From: Durusdinium trenchii
Taxonomy: Eukaryota > Sar > Dinophyceae > Suessiales > Symbiodiniaceae
NCBI GenBank assembly: GCA_963970005.1
Contig: CAXAMN010027472.1
Coordinates: forward strand, 1-64,000
DNA length: 64,000 nt
Direction of reading: 5' to 3'
Shown in pieces: positions 12,580 to 26,100 of this stretch (position 1 is its first letter; each line of letters opens with the position of its first letter). Position numbers and translations under genes: made by a program. The notes below the pieces were generated by a model. That model made no database searches, was not told where the DNA came from, and saw nothing but the letters and a program-made list of their open reading frames with translations.

Positions 12580-12860
12580 AGGGCTTGGGTGGGAGGGCCT
12601 TACATGGAGGGTTTGGTTTGGGTGTGCGGGCCTTAGTTGAGCTATATGGAGAATTTGGGCGGGCTAGATGGAGGCCTCAATTTGTCTGCGTGGAGAAGAG
12701 GTTGTGGGGATTTGATTGCCTTATGCGGAGGCCACGTCTACAGGCTTTGGCTTCGGTCTATTTTTTTGCGGGTGCAATGTTTGGTGACTGCGTGAAAGCC
12801 TGGTGGTTATGTGGACGTGGCGGGCTTAGTGGAGGGGTGTGGCTACATGAATGGTTACCA
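12580..12860. repeat. Array of CCTTACGTGGAGGCC units, right arm part 2
   Basis: The array resumes after the coding-like insert with more diverged units (CCTTACATGGAGGG near 12597, GCTATATGGAG, CTAGATGGAGGCC, CCTTATGCGGAGGCC near 12718). It grades into unique sequence by about 12.95 kb. Confidence 0.65.
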
Positions 12861-14354
12861 CCATGTGGGACTATACGGGGGTTTGGCGCTGCTGCTTCTT
12901 TTTTTCCTATAGTGACCTAGTGGTTTTTTTTTGGGCGCTCTGTGGAGGGGTGTGGGATGGAAGCTTTGGCGCTTTGATAAAAACTGCTGTGTTTTTATTG
13001 TTGTGAATGATGAAGGAACTGCACATTTAAATATGCGGAGCCGCCCATCGCCCCCAAACATACGGACAGAATAGGAATTATACACTACCTCCAGTGCAGG
13101 AGGATTAACCCTGGGCCACCCTCCACATATTTTAATGGCGTAACCGTACGCTAAAAAACACACGTTTGGGAAAACGCCTGGGGCTCGCCAATAAACGCCC
13201 ATAGCTTGTGTATAAAAGCCCGTGGAATATAACTAGAGAAACATCCGCAGAATCAAAAATAAGGCTGTGACTCCGTGACTCCAAAAGATCTTTTTTTCAC
13301 GCCGCAGATCGCAAAAAAATGAAAAACACTCTGAGGAAGATCCAGGTATGTCTTAAGATATTGAGAGGGGCGTCAAACGGCATCAGGGTTTGAAAGCACA
13401 CACTCAAGCAAGAAATCCACAGTTAGGAAAAGGGTGGAGGAATCATATAATACTTCTAGGAACCTTCTTAGAAACCGAATTCAGTACGGGTGGTTCGGTC
13501 ACGACACGGATGAACGAACCGCTCTTCCCCAAGGTTCCAACTGCCAGGCACTTCCAAAATGCCTCCCACAATCCTAACTTCTGAGGTCACTGGGGAGCCA
13601 TGGCTCTTGGAAATCATACAAACGGACATCACATGTCGAAGAATGAACTCCCTGCACGTACCTGCACCCTCAAATCGTACTCTTGATCGTACTCGCACAA
13701 GTACATGCACCCCAGCCTTCCAAGACCATCAAAAACATGGTTGACCTGGTTTCGATGGTTTTAGTCAATGGTGGTTGGAATCCTAGGGTCATGTCATGTC
13801 CCATGTTTCGAGCGTTCTGAACGAAGTCGAATCAAATCAGGACACTGTCTCTTCGGCCCGAGGGGACTAGATTCGGGCTAGATCCGGACATGAGGCGATG
13901 ATCTTTGTTTTCAGTGTCTGGCAATCCTTGCAAGCGCAAAAGAAGCACCCAACATATACCAGAATGGGCTCATATTGGGTTCTCTGGACAATGACTAAGT
14001 TGACGTAGGTTGGGGAACATCTTTCTTTCCCTGCCCGAGAGTCACAAAAGCCAAACACTTACTGACGGACGAACTTGTCAAAGACCTGGGAAACATAGAC
14101 CCTATGCAAATGCAAACACCCACATATACCCACATTGAAACTTAGTTTTAAACTCAGCAGGTTTGTTGAGTTTTGAGGAGTTTGCAAATGTCAACTCAAA
14201 CCACCCGCTGTGGGGGTGCATGATGCATAATTAATTCAAAACAAAGACCTTCGGCGCTAAAATCGAAGCGGACCTCGATAGGAGATATGTTGACCTGCAC
14301 CCAACTTCGTTCGTACCTTGGAAAATTACAAACAACATGCCATAACATGCCCCG

Positions 14355-14390
14355 AAAAAAAAAAAAAAAAAAGAAAAAACTGCTATACCT
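14355..14390. repeat. Poly-A tract
   Basis: Roughly 18 consecutive A, then A-rich sequence. A retroposon tail is possible, but no element body was recognised beside it. Confidence 0.6.
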
Positions 14391-15387
14391 TGTACCTCAT
14401 TTAATAAACAAAAAAAAAGAACACGCACAAAACAAACGACATCGAATTCGTTCCCCTCTCCGCACACCTGGGAATCCACCGACCGTCCGTCAGGCGCCCC
14501 CACCACTCCCATCGATGCAGCGATGACTGGCGGCCCCGACGGCGTTTGGGCTCCGGAGGGAGTTGAAGGTCCAAAATCCCCCGCTGTAAGGTCTAAAGGC
14601 TTGGGCTGCGGATGGGCCTTTTTGGAACATACACTATAAATAAATTGGGTCTACAGTATCCTATTACCGGTAACAGTGGATGATCTTGTAAAATATTGTT
14701 TACTGACTGTTACAGGAAATCGAACAGAACAAACCCAATATATATATATATACATCAAGGTCTAAAGGATTCAAAAGGAACAAAAGAAAAACACATACAA
14801 AAAACATTCCGAAATATGAATTATGAATCAAAGGGATTCCAAACCAGAACCAAAGCTGACTCCATTCCCAGATTCCAAAAAGCTTCATTGCGGATACATA
14901 TACCGAAAATGAATGTAAAACTCTGGGATTTATGATTTCGGAAGCCAGAAAAAAAAAACACTAACAAACAAACACTAAAACATACTAAAACTAAGATGTC
15001 CACAAGAAGGGGATTTATATACCCAGTTCGGGAAAAAAAACGGATCCGCAAACCCAGGTTGCACCTGGCAGGTTTGCCCCTGGCACCACATGTGGTGGTT
15101 CCACTCATGTAAGATCAGTGGACTTTTTTTCTGAATGGAACACACAGGGAGATATTTTTGTCTGCCTGAGAACGAAACACGCGCCTACCTGGTAGATGGA
15201 CCAAACTTTGCCAAACCGGAAAAGGTTGCGGCTTGTTGAGTTCCCTTAGGTATCCAGGGCATGCACACCAAGGATGTAAGGACGATGGGACCTTGAATTT
15301 GTTTGGTACTTGTCAAACAAAGAATGTTCTGCAGTCGTGTTGACACAAAAAACATAACACGTCACTATCAGGCAACTATCTACCTAT

Positions 15388-15487
15388 CCCTAGGGATCCA
15401 CATACCTTCTCAGAAGGTACTTGGGCCCTCCAAGCCTACATAAATAGTCTCCAATCACCTTCTGAGAAGGTACTTGGATCCCTAGGG
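15388..15487. mobile_element. Palindromic-end MITE, family A, complete
   Basis: A 100-bp copy with perfect CCCTAGGGATCCA / TGGATCCCTAGGG ends, flanked by TAT on both sides (possible target duplication). The core is in the orientation opposite to the copy at 1475. Confidence 0.85.
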
Positions 15488-18400
15488 TATACAAACATAC
15501 AAACAGTCATGTTCCGATAAACGGTTTTCTCACAATTTTCTACCTATACATCAAGTGACAAAATCATACGAAATCCACCGACATCAAGCGGGAATCAGCC
15601 GGTGCTTTCAGTGGTGAAGGACCATCGTCTACCTGCGGTGTCGCAAAGGAACCCGTCGCCGACAAGCCATGCACCTGCCTGATCACGAGTCCAGGCACCG
15701 CGAGTCGTCGAGGCGACTGTCGTGGGGGTTCCGCTGTTGGCTGTTGACTTGTTGATGATTTCACAGCTCACTTCAGGGAGGCCGACTTGAAAAACAGTCC
15801 ACACAACCAAAAGAACACCTCTCCACCTGGAACTCAGTTCGGCAATATCTTGATCAGTGAAAAACCAAGTGGGGGGAATACACCAGCCTCATAGACCGAC
15901 AACCCACGGGAAACCGTGGGGTCGATTCACTGGAAAGGGGAAACAGTTGGGTGAACTTTGAGAGAAAATGTCAGCTCCCTTCACGTTTTTTGCGGGGTCA
16001 GCTTGACAGTGCCACTTGCTGAGTCCAGTGCTTTGCTTCTATTTGATCAGATTGAGCTCAACTAACTACCATCAACTTGGTGGATCTTTGGTGTCCAATA
16101 CTACATGCATTTCAAAGCTCCACTGGGAGTCAGGATTCATTCACTACCAGGCCGGCGAAGCGATGTCTATTCATGGCCCCCTACAGGTTCAGGGGTGTCC
16201 ACTAAGACCTTATGTTAGTTTCATGTTATTTTGACAAGAGATATTCTTTGGCTGAGTCAGCTGGCGTCTTTGTTCAACTGAACCTTAAGCAAGCTTGAGC
16301 CGAGTCAGCTGAAGCAAAGCCAAGCACGCCCGAACCAAGAACAACTCACTTAATGGGTCTGATGGAAACGTCAACATATACCATTTAACAATAGTACAAA
16401 AAACTTGACATATCTTGAAATTGAAATTTTGGCGTCTCTATACCCAAACTTGTGTTCATATACCTGTTGAGAAAACTGCAGGCAGTAACTGGCGCGCTTG
16501 CCTGGAAGTTCATCCACTTGGGATTTCACCGATGGAGCCACCGAACTGTGCCAAATGCACAGTCCGAACGCTGAACAACTCATTCTCTTTACAGATGCTG
16601 TCTCCACGGCCCCACTTGAAATGAAGACCTGCCACTCATCAGACTCATCAGCCAGAGGTGTCGGTGTGTGTCTATGGTATGCTGGTCCCCTCAGCTTCGG
16701 TCTAGTCTTGCCCATCCGGAATCCCCTCAGCGAAACCATGAAAGGAGATTGGTCTTGAGGCGAAGGACGGGGTGCCCAAGGCGGATCATATCGGAGCATA
16801 TCTGAGCAAAGCTGTGTCTGCTGCAGAAAGGTAGCCAGTTACCACTAGTTTTTGGTAACAAGAGGTTCCAAAAGGCTTAAGCCATAGACTCAGAAAATGC
16901 GGTTCCTTGTATAGTGTCAATTCGGATCCGATGGGAGATGGTTCCAGTAGCCATGTGACACCTGCGTCGAAGCCCAGCGGTCCTTTTCGAGCAAGTCATT
17001 AAAAGTCTTTTACCGGAAGCAATATTTAGAGTTCCACATATTTCCATGGGTGTGCCTCAAAAGAATGTCGTATAAAGTATATGCCATATATGTGTACAAG
17101 GTGTGTACACTCCCTTTAACAATCATAGAAGTGGATGGCATGGCCCCTTGGGTGACCATTTCAAAGATGTCGATGCTTCAATTCATATCAACCATGACTG
17201 CTTTTCAGCATCCGAATGAAACTCCCGAATGTCGCACAAGTTTGGCAACCGGTTCGTTAAGTTCTTCGTCTCTACGCTGCTTAAACATCTAGATCTTTCC
17301 GATTTGTTTGGGCATTCCAAGTTGCTAGCCGCTGCTAGCCTTTAATACCTCAATTTTTCAGCATGCTCAGCATGCTTGCTGTGCATGATAGAAAGGCTGG
17401 TCAGAAGGCAAACATAAGTTAGGCCGCTTTTGAGGCAACCCTCCGCCTCAGAAGAGTTCAAAGTGCCTCTGTTCAGGCCTCTGAGGTTGGAGCTGTGAGG
17501 AAGTCATGGACCAACGTTCTGGCGCTGATCCGGGGTTTGGCTTCGGGTCAGTCGGCCAGCCGACTGTAATCTTAGGACGTACCAAGAGAGGTGGAACAGC
17601 CCTATAGCCCATCCCATATGTACCACTACAGGGTCCTATATGGCCTCTCAACCTGTCTTGGTACTTAAACAAAACTTTCATGGAGATTGAAGTCCACCCC
17701 ATTCCTTGACACTGTGCCTCATTCCGGCAAGCTCCCTACGGAAAGCAAGGAACGATGTCCATGTCGAACGAAGACCCGTCGGCCCGCCCTGACCCGTCGC
17801 CCGTTCACAAGACTCAGGAAATGCAGGACATCTGATGTGACACCAAGTGATGTGGAGGACGTTTCCTCAATTTGGAAAGGACGTTGGTGTATGAAACAAC
17901 TCAGACTCTCCTGCTTCTCCTTCTCCTTCTCGACTCTGCACTCCCAGGAGTGAATCTTGAAACACTGTCTGCACCCTGAGTGCACATCATGTGCGAGGAT
18001 CACCATCCTTCCGTCATGTGCCATCCACTCAGGGCATCTCGCCACAGCCAACAGCAGCCAACAGCTAGGCCTTTCCTAGGCCCAGTCGCTTCGATGAGGT
18101 ACTCTCCCCAGTTTGGGGGTTTATAGGCCCCTTTAGAGGCCCCTTTAGACCCCTTTCATCCCTTTTGCCAACTCTTGGATTTGAGTGGGAAAACCGCGTC
18201 CGATCCACAAACTTCCCATATTATAGTATAGGGGAAGTCTGCAAGCATCGGGGATCGGAATTGATCGGGACGAGCCGGGAAAAAAAAGTATACCTGGCGA
18301 AGCCCCCAAAGACCCAGACCATCCATGGGACTCGAATAGTTATAAGTTATACCTACATGGATGGGTCCTTTTTTATGGAGTAAATTGAGTACGCTAGCCT

Positions 18401-21150
18401 TCAAAGACTAAATGAATGGTTGACCTGATGGTGTGGTGACGGTGTTTTCACATCCTCAGTAAAACAATGATTCTTTGGTAAAGACTATAAAAACATATTA
18501 AATCATATTAAAACAATGGTTGTTCGAATGCTCGGAAGTAAATGTATGCAGCATCACACGATCGGCGCGATCTTCCGATCCCCAAAGCATCCGGTCGACG
18601 GGACCGAGGCGAAAACGGTCTGCCGAACGGTGGAGCCAAACAACTGTCCTTCATGGTCCTTCTTTCCTTGTTTAAAGCCCTCTGCAAGTAGCTGCACAGT
18701 TGCAAAGTTCAATGTGGCTATCCAAATCTACAAAAGGAAAAGGATCCAAAAATACAACAGTCCATGCGCCAGTCTGTGGCACCTTTCAGTCGCGAAACGC
18801 CTTTCACGACCCCACACCACCCCGAAACATGGGCCTTATGGTGATTTTATGGTGTAAAATTACAACTGTGGGGATTGAGTGGTTTTCGTTATGTTTTGCT
18901 TGTTTCATGCATGAGATTTTGATTGATACGGATCGACTATGGTAGCATTCCAGTCGACTTCACCGCCGTTTTGACGACCTGTGAGCTGTACATTGGAAGG
19001 GATCCGAGCCTCGAGCGCTCGTTTCCAACACAACGACATGGGGGTTCGGTGTTCGGTGCGCGGGGCACATGTTCGCGTTCGTGTAGGGAGTGCTTGTTGG
19101 TGATTGAAAAGAATTCTTGAGTTGGTGAGCTTTTGTGAGGATCCACTGGGCCAAAAAAGAGGGCTCAAACCTTAAGCCTTCGGTTCGTTGGGCCGGAATC
19201 CCCTGATTCAAACCGAGGACCTGGCAGCGTCCCATTCATCGGAACAAGCAAAGACTCGGAAGCGGTTCTGACTCGGCAAAACTCCCAAGATGGCGAAAGT
19301 CCTGCTGAAAACCACCGACACCCGGTTTTCTTTGAGAGGAAGCACCTTAGTTCTGAAATTCCAAGCACCCTAGTTCTGAGATTTGGCATCTGACCTGGTG
19401 GCATCACCTACCCATGTTATCTTACTGCGTGTCGACCTGGTCATATGGAAACCAAGGCACCACTGAAGGCCACCAAATCGTCAAAGAACTCTCGTTTCCT
19501 CAAGAGTCACACTCTTGGCATGTCAGAGATATAGAAAGCCTGGTTGGTGGTTCATCTCACTTGAACAATATCAGTCAGCGGTTTCAATCCATCCCAAGTA
19601 AAGGTTGAAAGATGTTGAAAGTAAACATATCTGACACCACCACCCCCCGGAAACATACTTGTGCATCGCGGGTCTTTTGCACAAAAAGCACAACTTAATA
19701 AACCAGCCTGAACAAAACTTTGGAGTTGTCAGCACCTCTTACAAAAAATAGACAAACCTTGCAGAGACCATGCCTGAATGGAATGGAAGAACCACCATTT
19801 CTCATGACTCCACGAGGCGAGTCTACTCAAGACGGGGAGGTACGGCCTACTCCAGAGGTACGGCAATTCGCCGCGGGCCACGCGCCACACAAAGAGGTTT
19901 GGATCGAAAGAACATGAACGAACTGCGACAAAGGAGTTCATCTGTTCGCTGCTTTCTCAGCCAACTTCGAGCATCGTTCAAGCACAAGATTCACATAGAA
20001 ATGAGGATGAGGACACATGACATATTTTGTGTGAAGATGAAGAACAATCTGTCCAACCCCCAGATCTACATCCCCATCTTCGCCACCCGAGACATCCTCA
20101 ACCGCTCAACGCACGTGGATCCATGTGGTCGTGCGAGGAATCAGCGGTCACCATCGCTCACCCAAAACAATACAAAAGCAAAGGGCCTTCACATGACTTT
20201 TTCACCCAGGACCTTCCAGTCGAGGTGTCTATACACAGCCTCTTAGAGGTTAAGGTCCAGAAACTACCTCTTGGAAGGTGCTGGTGCATCCTGTGTTCAC
20301 CAATAAACAGCAAATCCCACGACTCACACCCCAATGATACAGACCGTCCTGCTCTTCGCGCCCTCGACATGAGTGCCGTGTTCTACATCAGACGGTACTA
20401 TACAGATTGATGTCGTTGAACACTGTGTTGACAATCGCGTTTGGTGCAGGCAGAGCTCCTACCGTACTATATAGGTCCATTTCAAAGCAACCATTTCACG
20501 GATCCCCCCTCCATGGCGATCACTGCTCCAAGCTTCTTGAACTTGGAGTCTTCCAGCACGGCCGTTGTTGCGTCTGAGGAGAAGTCAGAGGTGAACCTGG
20601 AGTCTCTCTTTCGCTTGTGCACCACCGAAGGCCATGGAGTAGTCTTGCTACCACTCCAGGGGACTCTGGGGACTGTGCAAGATTGAGACCCACAAGTGGC
20701 GGTGCTTCTTTTCAAGGCGTGAACATTGTGCATGAGTAGTAGTGAGTGTGTGAAACCGTTTTTCGAACAAGAGATGGATATTGAAATCCCATGACCACTC
20801 ACTGACTATTCGTCACTTTCACTACTTTTGAGCCTAAATCATATGGTATGATGTTCTAACCAGGACACCCGTTTCGGGGTGTCTATTGATAGCCCCTTAG
20901 AGGTGATTCGGGGTGTCCATTAACCACCCCGACTGTGGGTCCTAGAATATGTTTTATACCGGAGCTGCTCCAAGTGCTTCCTTGATCCGGTGCTTGGGCA
21001 CCTCAACCGCGAAAACGGCTCCGGGTGCTGGCCCACCGGTGCATGGTACGAGTAGTTCCCACCCAAGTCCCTGGTTGGTGTGAAGATGATGTATACTGGA
21101 TGATGGTGGTTAGTAAAGGCCTTGTTCCAAAATAGTACACCCGCGAAAAG

Positions 21151-21227
21151 TAACATGGAACCTGAACGTGGACCAGACTGGAAGACTATTTTCCTCTACA
21201 ACCCAGTGGTTTTCAGGTTCCATGTTA
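21151..21227. mobile_element. Inverted-repeat MITE, family C, complete
   Basis: A 77-bp element with perfect 16-bp ends TAACATGGAACCTGAA / TTCAGGTTCCATGTTA and the core TTTTCCTCTACAACCCAGTG. Confidence 0.85.
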
Positions 21228-21453
21228 AATTTCCAGTGTGTAATACTTGTTTACTGACTGTTACAGGTAATTAATATAGGACAGACCCAATGTATACTCC
21301 TTAAGAGCCCTACATGGAGTGTTGATGACTGAAGAAATGCTTGACTCCGTCTCAGAGCTGCTTGACTCCGCTTGACTTCAGCGAGCTGTGAAGGGGTCAA
21401 CTGGCCCAGGAGTCACACAGCTCGTCACACGGTTTATAGACCCGGGAAGAGAC

Positions 21454-21540
21454 CCACATGGAACCTGAAAACCAGGTTGTAGAGGAAAATCGTCTCCCAA
21501 AGGTTAATTAATCTATCAGGTTCCATGTTCTTCCATGTTC
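21454..21540. mobile_element. MITE, family C, second copy in the opposite orientation
   Basis: ACATGGAACCTGAAAACCAG at the left and TCAGGTTCCATGTTC at the right, with the core GGTTGTAGAGGAAAATCGTC. It lies only about 230 bp from the first copy. Confidence 0.8.
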
Positions 21541-22934
21541 GTTTTCTGGAGTGCGTCCTCCCGCTTCACGGTCACGGCCATGCGGTTCGAACGCCGGTCG
21601 AGACCTTCGCCCGTCGCGCCGGTCGACGGCGTCTCGACGGTTGGGGCGCGTGCGTGTTGCTGGAGCGATGCTGGGATATCCGACTTCTTGGAACATGAAG
21701 GAACCAGGTGTTTTCCCATTGCCCGACCCTGGACCCGAACCAACTGCTACCCCTATAGTTAGTGAAGGGTCCATTTCACCCCAAACGCGAGTTGTGAGGG
21801 TCGAGTCGTGTCGCTTTTTCGACCGGTGGCGCACTGGAGAGTCCAAACGAAAGCTTCCAAACAGGCATGACCGCAAATGACTACCGCCGTTTCCGCCGTT
21901 TTTTGGATGGAGACTGACTCAGTTCCATCGTTTCCCTGGAATTTGCAGGTGAACCTCAGTTCCATTCGGTTCATTTTCCAGTGGGGTGAAAAGGTGAGAA
22001 CCCAATTCCCCACATTCAGGCGGCAGGTGATCCGCGGATCCTTGCTGAAAAAGGGATCATGAAAGATCCACGGAACTCTCAAGGCTGTGCACCCTCTGGA
22101 CAGAGTCTTCTGGGGATGTCAAAGGTCTGAAAAGCTCTCTTCCAAGACTGGTTGGTGTTTTCAACCCACTTGAAACATATTAAATTAGAGGGTCCAATCA
22201 TCCCCAAGTCATTTAAACATGTCCGAAACCACCACCTACAAGATCTTCAAATCAACACCCCACATGGCTCTGGGTCATGGCGGCGCACGACCCACCGACC
22301 CGGCACGACCCACCGACCAGGCGCGACCGTTACATGGCGGACGAGGTCCCGTCGAGTGTAGGGAACGACCCATCCCCACCAGACTCGTGCGACGAAAGTA
22401 GGGCATGAGGGAATGTTCATCAGCCGGCCCTCTATACCTCAGGATCCAGCCACCCTTATTGTTTTCGTCGCACCAGGAAAAGCCACGTGCACATGTATAC
22501 CTTCAGTTGGGCCAAATGCTGGACCCTCCAACATCTCCGACCAACGCATCATGGATAGGTCGCTCGTTTCCACCTCGTCGCAAACACGGATGGGTTCACC
22601 AAGTGACTCCACGTAGACCGAGGGCCGCTCCCCATGGGTGATGGCGCTCAGGGTGATCTGGTCCTCGCTACGACGTAGTCGCAAGAAAGTGAGGGGGCCA
22701 GAAGCTACCCATAGGGTTGTCCAGGTACCTCCTTTAAGAAGAAAGGTCAGTCTGTACTTCCATCGAACTGGAGCGAGAAATGGAATGGTCCTGGACCCTT
22801 AGGGCTACTGTTCTTGATGGATCCGCTGCCCTCTGAGAAGGTGCCGTCTGAGACTAGGGACCGGATAGAGCTACCTGAAGTAGCTTGGAATCAAAGATCA
22901 TGTCAGACCTCCGTAAATTCTGATGACTCCGACG

Positions 22935-22980
22935 CCCTAGGGCTCCGGTCGTACCTTCTAAGAAGCTCTTTGAGGTGGAA
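22935..22980. mobile_element. Family A MITE fragment
   Basis: CCCTAGGGCTCCGGTCGTAC followed by CTTCTAAGAAG; only one end remains. Confidence 0.55.
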
Positions 22981-23037
22981 GCCAGGAAGGTTCAGTCATG
23001 CCTCCTAGGGGATGACGATGAATGACCATACTAAATA

Positions 23038-23128
23038 TCCCAGACACTCCATGTATGCCATATATGCCTACATTGACCCCTGAAACCACCCCAATGTAGG
23101 CAAATATGGCATACATGGAGTGTCTGGG
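23038..23128. mobile_element. Inverted-repeat MITE, family B, complete
   Basis: A 91-bp near-perfect hairpin: CCCAGACACTCCATGTATGCC and its reverse complement, arms about 36 bp, around a loop containing GACCCCTGAAACCACC. Flanks are TAT / TAT. Related sequence occurs at 31277 and 38899. Confidence 0.85.
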
Positions 23129-26100
23129 TATATCCAAATTGGTTGGATCTTGGAGTTTCTGATCGGGTGACGAATTTCCAGCGCCCACCGAATTCGAACG
23201 CCGACCGTTCGTCGACATCCATCCATTTCAATCCATCGAAGACATCGGACGGGGGCGGTGAGGATGTTCCACTCGCGGACGAGCTTCCGGAAGACATGAA
23301 GCCCAATAGCCCAAACCATCCACGTCACTATCCCCAAAACGACAAAACGGGACTCGCGTTGTCGTTGCCTACATGGCATGGTATCATGGATGGGCCTATA
23401 GGGCCATAGGGTGCATAGGGTATAACTGTTTCATACCATGGATTCGTCTGGGCATTCGTCACTATTACTACAAAGTGTTCTCCTAGGGTTTCAGGTACCT
23501 CCGCTTCGAAGTCGGTTTGTGGGATCCCAGTACCTTCTGGACCTTCTGAGAGATATATTGTGAATATTCATAATATTCCTTGCAGGTCAGTTTGATCTGA
23601 CTTCTTCACTGGATTGGACCCTACAAAAACGCTCAAAGACCAGGACCTGGGTGTTTAAATCTGGACTCAGGACCAGGACTTTGTGACTAGACCTGGATCT
23701 CTGCCGGGGTGTCTTCCGGCCGGGGCCTCCCATCCACCTCTGCATCCAGGCATCGTTCCGCGCCGAGTAGCCCACCGGTGGGTCCGAGGCCACCATTTCC
23801 TCGGGACGAACGTCGGGGTCTGAGGAGACGACCGAACCGAGGACGTCGTCCCGGACGTGAAGGAACACCGAACCTAAGGTGGGATCGTCTGCGACCAAAA
23901 AGGTTTGTTCGCTGCAGCATGTGTTTGTTTGTTTTTTGTTTTTTTTTCCCATGCGTGTTTTGAATTGTTCGAACCACAAAGCAAGTTAGAGCAGTGCTTT
24001 CGAATGTGTTGGGGGGCAGCGAGAAAGCACACGGGGCACGCACCGCATCCTGAATGAATCGAACGAATCCCACCGACGGCATCCCTGACGAGGTGTGCCC
24101 ACCGTCCCACCTGAGTGGGGGGTGACAGAATCCCAGGTTGGGCTTCAAGGTGCTTCAAGTGTTCAAAATGCTTCAAGATGCTTCATGCACACAAGTTCGT
24201 TGGTGTCCGGGAAATCGTATACGTTGGTTTCTCAGGTTCTTATCTTGCGCAGGTTCAACATCTCTTAGTGTTTTGGAAAGCCTACACAGTAGTTCCAAGT
24301 AGTTTTGACAAGATGCACCCGCAGGCTTTGTTGCTGGGTATCCTTAAATGCACCACATAAACACATGAAGGTGTCAGTGTCATGGTTCCAAGCATTTCAA
24401 CACCATAACAGGGGAAACCCTTGAGGATTTACTGTATTTCAATGCAATTACAGAGCCACGCGGCCACAAGGCCATGGACCACGTGCTGGCTTTGATGTTC
24501 TGAATTCACCTGCAAGAAAGTTACGAGCCTTCTCCTTGGATTGGAGCGTCAGTCCATCCTCTTCCGAAATAGTGGTAAACATAGATTGGCCGTCCGTGGG
24601 CTGTCCGTTCGGCTTCACAGCTTCCAAGATCCTCTCTGGAGCTCCCATACTCCCGGAAAGGTGGTACCCCGCTTGCTCCGTACCGCCGCTTTGAACCCCA
24701 GAATTTGGAGGGTCGTCTGTCAAGAAAACCAGCTTTCACATGCTTGAACATGTTGTGATGCCCAACTAGAGTTGTAAATCTTGGCAAATGGCTGTCGGTC
24801 AAAACCTGGGCACCTTGGCTGACCCCATGAAAATGAACAGATTCCTCTAAGCGGGGTGTCAACCTACCATGGTTTGGTGAGGCCTCGCTGAAAAACCTCT
24901 TGGTCCTTCACCAAGGTTCCATTCCAATGCTGCGCTTCCTTGGCGAAAGATGGCATGGCTGACCACCATGCTGAACATAGCTTTTCGGAGGAACCCGCCC
25001 AGCCCGGTTTAATGTAGACTCAAACCTCTTCATATGATTTGCATCCTCCAACAGGTCACCCACCACCTGCCACACTTAAGTCTCCATTTCAGCGCATTCA
25101 ACTTTTGTGTCGAGTCGCCCATGCCAAGACCAAAAAGGAGCCAAGAACAAAAGAGGTATACCGCTGGAACCGTCCGTTTTTGGGAATGCCTATGCCGCAT
25201 ATGCCAATGTCCTCGATAACTGGAGATGTTGAAGGTCACCTACCATATAATCCAAGGTCCCCAAAAAATCCAAAAAGGAGTAGGGTGGATCGGCCCCAAA
25301 AGCAACGAGAGCCTGGCATGTCGAGAGGAGATCGACTCAACCCCTCCATGGGTTCGGGCTCGGACCCTGATGGAACGACCTGATGGCGACGACGCTCCGC
25401 CCCGCCCCGCCCCGACGCCCGGGAAAGGAATTGCCAGCGGACTGAAAGCGATCTCATGATTTAAACAATGGACATGTCCAAGCACGGTTGGTAATTGGAT
25501 GTGGCTTTAACATGTACCTTTAGAAGGTCCAACATGTGTTATGAGCCGTATGAAGAACCAGCAAGAGCAGTGCACAATGCGTGGTCACCTTGTCAAACTT
25601 GCTACACCATCCTCGAACATCCCCATTTGCCTGTGTATCTCTACCAACTCTAGGGCTCCACAGAACCCTTCGTTCCGACTCTTGGGTTCGGTCAGACCTA
25701 CCCCTTGGGACCCTTGGGCCCCCTGGATCGGCATACGGGACCCATGTGGGATCCAGATCGGCGAAGACCCCCAAAGGCAAAAAACCATGGAGAGCCCAAC
25801 CATGGGAGGGTTTGGCTGGGTCTCCAACAACCATGGTCGGACCATCCCATGGTTTGGTATCTCTTAAGATATTCAGTATTCAAAACATCGTCTTGATCTC
25901 ATGGGCCATGCCATCCACATACCCATGAGGTTGGAGATCCAGTCTTCAGTTTCAGTACAACGCCCCAATCCCAATCCCATGGGAGAAAAGCGGTATGCCG
26001 CTATGCCCCATATAACCCATGGTTGGAGGTTTGGCGGAACAGCGTCCACAGACCCACATATGAACTCCCTGCAGTTCCCAGAATCAGTGGCAAGCCTCGG

